A stretch of DNA of 11,883 nucleotides from Chloroflexota bacterium. Lineage in GTDB: Bacteria; Chloroflexota; UBA6077. Below are positions 7,258-11,883 of the stretch, piece after piece. The notes beneath the pieces were generated by a model, which ran no database searches, was not told where the DNA came from, and saw only the letters and a program-made list of their open reading frames with translations. The position numbers and the translations under genes were made by a program. The stretch lies in the NCBI GenBank assembly GCA_021845945.1, contig JAJZRD010000109.1:1-11883 (forward strand), in the 5' to 3' direction. Each line of letters starts with the position of its first letter. Positions within the stretch are counted from its first letter, which is position 1.

Positions 7258-8445
7258 TCACCTCTTGCCCTGCGCCGTGGCCTCCCACATGCGCGCCATC
7301 TGCTGGAGGTTGTTCTTGCGGTCGTACCTGTCGCTGTTGAGCTGTTGTCCTCGGCGACCCATCTCCGTGGCCTTGGCGGGATCGGCCAGGATCCGAAGGG
7401 CCCGGTCGGCCAGCGCAGCCGGATCTCGCACTGGAGCCAGGTAGCCGGTCTCCCCCTCCACCACCACCTCGTCGGCACCGCTCACCGCCGTGGTGACGAT
7501 CGGTTTTCCGGCGCAGGCGGCCTCCACCAGGGCCCGCGCCTTTCCTTCGTACAACGAGGACATGATGAAGAGGTCACAGGCCGCGAAGTAGTCGGGGGCT
7601 TCCTCCGGTCCCACCCCCTTCAGTATCGACACGTTGGACGCCAGTCCCAGCCCCGTCAGCAGAGCCTCCAGGGTGGACCTCTCCTCGCCGTCTCCCACCA
7701 GCAGGAACAGGGTATCGGGTCGCTGTCGCGCCACCAGGGACGCGGCCTGCAGCAGAGTCGGCAGGTCTTTCTGCTTCACCAGCCGCCCCATGAACAGGAC
7801 CAGGTGGCGGTGCCGGTCTCCCAGGAGTTGGGCTCGCAGCGCCGCGCCGTCGGCCGACTGGAACTGGTGAGCGTCGATGCCGGCGCCGGTCATGATGTTC
7901 CAGGCCCGGCCGGGGTCCATTCCGCGGTCGGTAAGCCTGGATCGAATGGTCTGACTGACCACCTGCACGGTGTCCGCCCGCCGGACCAGCCAGGCGCCCA
8001 GGGGCTCCATCATCCGGTTCGCCCGGGACTCCCGGATCCACCAACGGCATCCGATCATGTCGTTGTGGACCTGGATGCAGAGGGGAACCCCAAACCGCTT
8101 CTTCAGCCAATAGCCGGCCAGGCCGGTGGAGAAGGGGTCCTGGGTTACCACCAGATCTGCTCCCCGCTCGCGGACGATGCGAGCCGCCAGCCGGAACGCG
8201 TCCCACGGGAATCGCCTGGCGTTGGGCGACTGGGTTGGCAGAGCGGCGTGGCCGTCGCCCCACCTGTGGGTTTGGTAGCGGGGATCGCGCGGGGTCTTCA
8301 CTATGGCGGTGTAGCTGGCCGCCAGATCGGCGTACTCCTCCTGCCGCCGTCGCGAGTCGCCTCGGCTGCCCGAGGAGGGATTCGCCAGGGCGATGGTGGG
8401 ATCCAGACCGATCGATATTACCTTCAGTGTGCTGGCTGTTGCCAT
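7258..8445 (-). CDS. GT4-family glycosyltransferase (GT 3)
   Basis: This 395-residue protein is a GT-B fold, retaining GT4 glycosyltransferase. The N-terminal half contains LVVTQDPFSTGLAGYWLKKR (98-117) and the acceptor-side QVHNDMIG; the mid-part IMTGAGIDAHQFQ and LFMGRLVKQKDLPTLLQA (217-234) are the classic GT4 hinge and donor-loop region; the donor site is YEGKARALVEAACAGKPIV (299-317) with the E-x7-E pair E300/E308. DPRYQTHRWGDGH (54-66) in the N-terminal half is unusual, and I do not recognise a subfamily. The start is ATG 8445. The upstream ribosome-binding site is weak (GGGA about 8-10 bases away), in contrast to the strong sites further down the block. The gene is preceded by 157 bases holding a repeat, so it may begin its own transcript, though no clear promoter is seen. 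Confidence 0.92.
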   Translation of the reverse strand: MATASTLKVISIGLDPTIALANPSSGSRGDSRRRQEEYADLAASYTAIVKTPRDPRYQTHRWGDGHAALPTQSPNARRFPWDAFRLAARIVRERGADLVVTQDPFSTGLAGYWLKKRFGVPLCIQVHNDMIGCRWWIRESRANRMMEPLGAWLVRRADTVQVVSQTIRSRLTDRGMDPGRAWNIMTGAGIDAHQFQSADGAALRAQLLGDRHRHLVLFMGRLVKQKDLPTLLQAASLVARQRPDTLFLLVGDGEERSTLEALLTGLGLASNVSILKGVGPEEAPDYFAACDLFIMSSLYEGKARALVEAACAGKPIVTTAVSGADEVVVEGETGYLAPVRDPAALADRALRILADPAKATEMGRRGQQLNSDRYDRKNNLQQMARMWEATAQGKR

Positions 8446-8494
8446 AGCTTGGGTCCCATCAAACCGAAGAGTTCACAGAGAGGGGAAGTTTGAG

Positions 8495-8556
8495 GTCACC
8501 CTGAGCGAAGCGAAGGGTCTCTGCCGTACGAGATGCTTGGCCTCGCCCAGCACGAC
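8495..8556. repeat. MITE-like imperfect inverted repeat
   Basis: Two 27-base arms (8495-8521 and 8530-8556) flank the 8-base centre TGCCGTAC. The second arm, reverse-complemented, matches the first at 19 of 27 positions, and both keep the ends GTC...TCTC. The left arm also folds on itself (ACCCT...AGGGT). The arm sequence containing CTGAGCGAAGCGAAGGGTCT is a dispersed repeat style I associate with Chloroflexota and some other environmental genomes; that link is knowledge-based, not searched. The element fills most of the gap between GT 3 and GT 4 (8446-8602). It has no coding potential. Confidence 0.7.
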
Positions 8557-8602
8557 AGCTCGTCGTTTCCGCGCCCTCTGCGATGAGTCCCATCAGTTGC
8601 CG

Positions 8603-9751
8603 CTAGCCCCTTCGGGCCACCTGGTCCAGGGTGACCACCACCGTGTCGACCAGCCGGTCCCAGGATGAGTCTTTCACCTTCTCCTTCGATCGCTCGACGA
8701 AGCCGTCCCGGACCTCCTTGTCGTGCAGCAGCTTCCGAACGGCGGAGACGATCTGCGTGCGGTCGTCCACGGGTACCAGGAAGCCGTTGACCCCATCCTC
8801 GATCAATTCCACGTTCCCGCCGACGGCCGTGGCCACCACCGGCAGCCCGACGTCCATGCACTCCAGGATGGTGTGAGACAACCCCTCGTAGCGGGTGTTC
8901 AGGACGAAGACGTCGGCGGCCCGCAGGTAGAGGGCCACCTGAGACTGCGGCACTCTTCCCACGAAGACGACGCGATCGACGACGCCCAGCTCGGCGGCCA
9001 ATCCCCTGAGGAAGGCCTCCTCCGGCCCGTCGCCCACGATCACCAGCTTGCTCTCGGACGGGAGGTCGGGCACCAGCCTGATCAGCACGTCGATGTTCTT
9101 CCACTTGTACAGCCTGGCCACGGTCAGCACCAGCGTCCCCTCCAGCCCGACGGCCCGGCGTGCCTCCTCCTGGGTCGTCTTCCCGTCGAACCGGCTCGTC
9201 AGGGCATTGTAGACCACGCTGATCCGCTGCGGCGGCACGCCCCACCCGGAGACGATGCTCTTGAGGTAGAGGCTGGGGGTGATGACGCGCCCCACGTGCT
9301 GGGCGTACCAGTGCTCCACCCGACGCACCAGCTCGACCTTCCAGCCGTAGCGGGCGGACTGAAAGTGGTCGATTCCGTCGTCGGTCCAGCCGTGGCGCAC
9401 GGCGTACTCCCAGGCGAAGTCCCCGACGACCTTCAGGGCAGCGGGTTTTCGCATCAACCGCGAGCCCAACACTCCGGGCAGCTCCAGACCGTTCACGTAG
9501 ACGACGTCGGCCCGGCGAGCGTGCCAGATCACCCAGAGCAGCACGATCAGCATACGCAGCGGCATGAAGGTCTGTCGCGAGACGCGGCGCACTGGGAAGG
9601 GATACTTCCCACCAGCCGCGGGATCCTCGGCGCAAACCACCAGTTGCACCGAATGGCCCCGCCGATGCAGATCGTGGGAGAGCCTGGAAACGTAGGTGGC
9701 GGGGCCCCCGATGTCCGGAGGAAAGAGATTGGAAACCAGCAGCACTCTCAA
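8603..9751 (-). CDS. GT4-family glycosyltransferase (GT 4)
   Basis: This 382-residue GT-B retaining glycosyltransferase starts (M)RVLLVSNLFPPDIGGPATYV, a textbook GT4 N-terminus with the glycine-rich acceptor loop. TVARLYKWKNIDVLI (210-224) and VIVGDGPEEAFLR follow. The donor-site segment is NTRYEGLSHTILECMDVGLPVVAT (285-308) with E-x7-E at E289/E297, then GGNVELIEDGVNGFLVP. The start is taken as TTG 9751, which forms a TTGA overlap with the radical SAM stop; a further in-frame ATG at 9847 would overlap that gene by 100 bases and add residues unlike the family. The ribosome-binding site is poor, so it probably depends on coupling. The FPPDIGGPATYV motif occurs in many sugar-first-transfer and capsule glycosyltransferases, but the acceptor is unknown. 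Confidence 0.92.
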   Translation of the reverse strand: MRVLLVSNLFPPDIGGPATYVSRLSHDLHRRGHSVQLVVCAEDPAAGGKYPFPVRRVSRQTFMPLRMLIVLLWVIWHARRADVVYVNGLELPGVLGSRLMRKPAALKVVGDFAWEYAVRHGWTDDGIDHFQSARYGWKVELVRRVEHWYAQHVGRVITPSLYLKSIVSGWGVPPQRISVVYNALTSRFDGKTTQEEARRAVGLEGTLVLTVARLYKWKNIDVLIRLVPDLPSESKLVIVGDGPEEAFLRGLAAELGVVDRVVFVGRVPQSQVALYLRAADVFVLNTRYEGLSHTILECMDVGLPVVATAVGGNVELIEDGVNGFLVPVDDRTQIVSAVRKLLHDKEVRDGFVERSKEKVKDSSWDRLVDTVVVTLDQVARRG

Positions 9752-10803
9752 GGGGATTGCCTGCCTCGGTAGGTGAGTCCAGCCAGCTTGGATGCAGCGT
9801 GGAACAGTCTCCAGCGAGGGCCATCGGGTTGCCACGGGGCATCGCAACTACGGCACAGCTCCAGCTGTCCCAGCTTCCCGTCCCGCTGAAGCGTCCGGAT
9901 CCTCACCATGTGGGGGCCATTCCAGACGTCCATCAGGCTCTGGGCATTCAGGTCCCCGAACAGCTCGTTGGGCCCGAAATCGCCGCAGCAGGTGGCTACC
10001 TTGCCATCCCAGCCGATGGCGAGGGATTTCCACAGCCAGTTGCAGGGGAAGTAGTTGTGGCCGTAGGGGGCCGCCGAAAACTCCTTGCTGTCTTTCATCG
10101 TCCCTGCCCACCCGTGGGCCCAGATGGGGTCGAACTCGTCCACGGGCAGACCGTCGAAGAGCCGAAGGAAGTCCTCGGGAACCGTGGGAGCGGCAGCGGC
10201 CGGATCGAAGAAGCGGATGACCTGAATGGTGGTGTACGGCTTGGAAGACCCCCTCGCCGACTTCGCCTTGAGGAAGGAGAGGGTGTTATCCAGGGTCTTC
10301 TCGTACTTGGCGCCGCGGCGCATCTGCTCGTATTGCTCCTTCTCCCCGGCGTCGAAGCTGATGGTCAGCTTGTCCAGGCCGGCGTCGAGAAGACCATCGA
10401 TCAGTTTGCCCTTGAGCAGGGTGGCGTTGGTGTTGATGTGGGTGCCTATGCCGGCCTCCCGGGCGATGCGCACCATGTCCGCGATGTGGGGGTGGAGCAG
10501 CGGCTCGCCTCGGAAGAAGAGGTTTATCTCCAGGACGAAGCGCTTGGCGTCGTCGATGATCTTCTGATATAGCGCCATGTCCATGTGGCCGTTTCCCCTG
10601 GTGGCCCCCATGCTCTGCGGGCACATGACGCAACGCAGGTTGCAGTGGCTGGTGGGCTCCAGGTGGAGCTTCAGCGGGGGGTAAGGGACGGTTGGGCTTC
10701 GGCGCAACCAGTGAAAAAGGAAGCTGACGGTGCGCGGATGCAGCACCGCCCTGTGGCGCCGGAACTTCAGCAGCAAGTTCTGCGCGCCGCCAATGCTGTT
10801 CAT
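9748..10803 (-). CDS. Radical SAM protein with SPASM-type C-terminal cluster domain
   Basis: This 351-residue protein has a radical SAM core from residue 44, with the iron-sulfur motif CNLRCVMC (C54, C58, C61) and a GEPLLHP segment at about 99-105 that binds S-adenosylmethionine. The C-terminal region carries further cysteines suited to an auxiliary 4Fe-4S cluster: C254, C272/C273 and the pair in CRSCDAPW (C317, C320), with DVWNGPHMVRIR between them, as in SPASM proteins. It would make a 5'-deoxyadenosyl radical and modify an unidentified substrate. Many relatives act on peptides, but here the neighbours are glycosyltransferases and no candidate peptide gene is visible, so a sugar or lipid substrate is possible. 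ATG 10803 has AAGGAG ten bases upstream. The TGA overlaps the TTG of the next gene. The role in the glycan locus is unresolved. Confidence 0.88.
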   Translation of the reverse strand: MNSIGGAQNLLLKFRRHRAVLHPRTVSFLFHWLRRSPTVPYPPLKLHLEPTSHCNLRCVMCPQSMGATRGNGHMDMALYQKIIDDAKRFVLEINLFFRGEPLLHPHIADMVRIAREAGIGTHINTNATLLKGKLIDGLLDAGLDKLTISFDAGEKEQYEQMRRGAKYEKTLDNTLSFLKAKSARGSSKPYTTIQVIRFFDPAAAAPTVPEDFLRLFDGLPVDEFDPIWAHGWAGTMKDSKEFSAAPYGHNYFPCNWLWKSLAIGWDGKVATCCGDFGPNELFGDLNAQSLMDVWNGPHMVRIRTLQRDGKLGQLELCRSCDAPWQPDGPRWRLFHAASKLAGLTYRGRQSP

Positions 10804-10818
10804 GGTTATCTATCTCCT

Positions 10819-10852
10819 TCCCTCTTCCAGAGGGAGAGGGTCAGGGTGAGAG
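10819..10852. repeat. Dispersed palindromic repeat, second copy of the 2924-2942 unit
   Basis: TCCCTCT (10819-10825), a 3-base loop and AGAGGGA (10829-10835) form a perfect 7-base stem, followed by the unit GAGAGGGTCAGGGTGAGAG (10834-10852). The unit agrees at 16 of 19 positions with 2924-2942, in the same orientation. The hairpin sits directly against the AAGGAG ribosome-binding site (10814-10819 on the minus strand) of the radical SAM gene. Confidence 0.6.
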
Positions 10853-10860
10853 TTGTAACA

Positions 10861-10879
10861 GTTTGGGGACGCCCCAAAC
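10861..10879. repeat. Perfect hairpin in the Trm112-like to radical SAM gap
   Basis: GTTTGGGG-ACG-CCCCAAAC is a perfect 8-base inverted repeat with a 3-base loop. On the minus strand it is followed by TGTTACAACT rather than a run of T, so it does not look like a classic intrinsic terminator. GGACG (10867-10871) could instead pair with CGTCC (10882-10886), giving a competing fold. It is either part of the same dispersed-repeat tract or an attenuation structure between the two genes. Confidence 0.5.
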
Positions 10880-10902
10880 CCCGTCCAAGGGGCTCACGTC
10901 CC

Positions 10903-11088
10903 TCAGGATTCCCCACCGGTGCGCGGATCGATGGCCTCGTCGATCAGCATGATGGGTATGCCGTCTCGAATGGGGTATCGCCTGCCGCAGCTGTCGGTCG
11001 CAGAGCAGACTATCCAATCGCCATCCTGCGTCACGGGAGCCTTGCAGGCCGGGCAGGCCAGGATCTCAAGCAGCTCCTTGTCTATCAT
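10903..11088 (-). CDS. Trm112-like (UPF0434/YcaR-type) zinc-ribbon small protein
   Basis: This 61-residue protein begins MIDKELLEILACPACKAPV and contains the CPAC knuckle (C12, C15), then C28 and C34 as likely zinc ligands, followed by RRYPIRDGIPIMLIDEA, the hallmark ending of the Trm112/UPF0434 family. Family members in eukaryotes and archaea activate methyltransferases; the bacterial short form is mostly uncharacterised. ATG 11088 has AAGGAG ten bases upstream and gives the family's normal length; a longer open frame to 11178 would add low-complexity residues overlapping the preceding gene. It overlaps the YfhO-like gene by 23 bases, so the two are probably co-translated. Such small proteins are often found beside sugar or lipid genes; any partner methyltransferase is not seen in this window. 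Confidence 0.86.
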   Translation of the reverse strand: MIDKELLEILACPACKAPVTQDGDWIVCSATDSCGRRYPIRDGIPIMLIDEAIDPRTGGES

Positions 11089-11883
11089 CGTGGGGCTTCT
11101 CCTTCCGATGCTGCCGGATCTTGAAACGGTACACGGCGGTCGCCATGAGGAGCGCCAGGGTTGGTAGGGAGAGGGCAAGACCCAGCTTCAAAGAGTCGGG
11201 TTCGAAGCGGAACTCAACCTCGTGCTCTCCAGGAGGGACTTCGATGACCCTGAACAAGTAATTGGCCCGCCATACCCGGGTTCGCTGACCATCCAGGTAG
11301 GCGTTCCAGCCGGGGTATGATAGCTCATTCAACAGTAGGAATCCATACGAAGCGGCCCTCACCTGCAGTCGGAGGTTGTTGTTGCTGCGCGACAGCTCTA
11401 CCACGTCTCCTGCGTCGCGACCCGAGCCCATATCCCTGGGAAGGCCTGGACCCTCAAGGATTACCTTCCGCCGAGGGTCGAATTCCTCGCTCTGGAGCTG
11501 TTCCAGAGCCTCGGCGGGGTCTTGAACCGCTACAGCCCTGGGCACGAGGAGAGCCCTCGGCAGCGCCAGGTTGTTGCGGAACAGCTTGGTCCCCTGGGAT
11601 TCCTCGACTAGCTGGTACCGCTGGAGGGGCTGCGCCGGCACCACGGCCAGCTCTGGGACCACGATGAAGATGTCGGGCTCCACCCGCTGGAGGGTCACCT
11701 GCTGGATCGCGATCGGCTGGGGGAAGGTGAAGTCCGCCACGTAGGTGTGGACCGGCGACGGGAGGTTCCAGGTCATGGAGACCCTGGCCTTCTGATGCTT
11801 CACCCGGCCGCGGACGTCGGGCCGGTCGTAAGCCCATTCGGCGGTCTCGATCCCTGCCCTCAGGTCGAAGCTCCAGCTGCGTC
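11066..11883 (-). CDS. YfhO-like membrane protein, C-terminal part (partial)
   Basis: The frame is open to the right edge, giving 271 visible C-terminal residues (an internal GTG at 11803 is not the start). The visible part is a large extracytoplasmic region, beginning with a beta-rich FDLRAGIETAEWAYD stretch, passing TWNLPSPVHTYVADF, and ending with GFLLLNELSYPGWNAYLDG and a VEFRFEPDSL strand. One hydrophobic helix (LALSLPTLALLMATAVYRF) and a basic tail follow. This is the YfhO-family ending; the N-terminal many-helix part lies outside. The PGWxAxxDG block is shared with the left-edge gene, so the two are paralogues in opposite orientation. A role as a membrane glycosyl-transfer protein is inferred from the family. 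It leads the minus-strand block, and its stop lies inside the Trm112-like gene. Confidence 0.8.
   Translation of the reverse strand, partial: RSWSFDLRAGIETAEWAYDRPDVRGRVKHQKARVSMTWNLPSPVHTYVADFTFPQPIAIQQVTLQRVEPDIFIVVPELAVVPAQPLQRYQLVEESQGTKLFRNNLALPRALLVPRAVAVQDPAEALEQLQSEEFDPRRKVILEGPGLPRDMGSGRDAGDVVELSRSNNNLRLQVRAASYGFLLLNELSYPGWNAYLDGQRTRVWRANYLFRVIEVPPGEHEVEFRFEPDSLKLGLALSLPTLALLMATAVYRFKIRQHRKEKPHDDRQGAA

Noticed and set aside
7222..8493. Plus-strand open frame of 423 codons opposite GT 3
   Set aside because: It covers a well-supported minus-strand gene and shows only low-complexity shadow composition.
8496..9842. Minus-strand open frame of 448 codons in another frame over GT 4
   Set aside because: The product is Arg/Gly/Ala-rich without motifs; the overlapping frame has all the GT4 signatures.
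10861..10879. Hairpin as a rho-independent terminator
   Set aside because: No T-tract follows on either strand, and the downstream gene is close and well provided with a ribosome-binding site.
10804..10902. Sigma-70-type promoter (TTGGAC with TACAAC) before the radical SAM gene
   Set aside because: The spacing is 25 bases and the -10 match is poor; other pairings are no better.

Overview
This 11.9 kb window is a GC-rich bacterial chromosome segment. It carries one dense block of cell-surface polysaccharide genes on the minus strand, read from right to left. Rare GTG and TTG starts, 4-base gene overlaps and several dispersed palindromic repeats suggest a free-living high-GC environmental bacterium. 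The repeat styles (a unit containing CTGAGCGAAGCGAAGGGTCT, and a GAGAGGGTnnGGGTGAG unit) together with YfhO-type membrane proteins resemble what I know from Chloroflexota (Anaerolineae-like), but this assignment is inference. No rRNA, tRNA, transposase, phage gene or CRISPR array was seen.

Layout in transcription order: a YfhO-like membrane protein enters from the right edge (C-terminal part only). A Trm112-type zinc-ribbon protein overlaps its end by 23 bases. After a 97-base gap with two hairpins come a radical SAM/SPASM protein and a GT4 glycosyltransferase with a TTG start. A 157-base gap holding a MITE-like imperfect inverted repeat follows. Then come a second GT4 enzyme and a tight three-gene cassette: a Gfo/Idh/MocA dehydrogenase, a hexapeptide-repeat acyltransferase and a DegT/DnrJ/EryC1 aminotransferase. 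After an 82-base gap come a third GT4 enzyme, a two-domain NodB-like deacetylase and a fourth GT4 enzyme. At the left edge the C-terminal end of a second YfhO-like protein arrives on the plus strand and overlaps the last glycosyltransferase tail-to-tail by 11 bases.

The three-gene cassette has the order and chemistry of WbpB/WbpD/WbpE: oxidise C3 of a nucleotide sugar, transaminate it, then N-acylate it. The likely product is an acylated amino sugar that the four glycosyltransferases would place on a lipid-linked or surface glycan, with the deacetylase-like protein trimming it and the YfhO-like proteins acting at the membrane. The radical SAM protein is the least explained member.

Points of most interest: the deacetylase reading frame contains a dispersed non-coding-type repeat translated in frame; the same gene lacks a normal start codon but has an excellent ribosome-binding site six bases before an ATC; its NodB metal motif is atypical; and two paralogous YfhO-like genes bracket the block. 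I did not find evidence for a wholly new type of system. The window reads as a glycan-assembly locus with some unusual genes.
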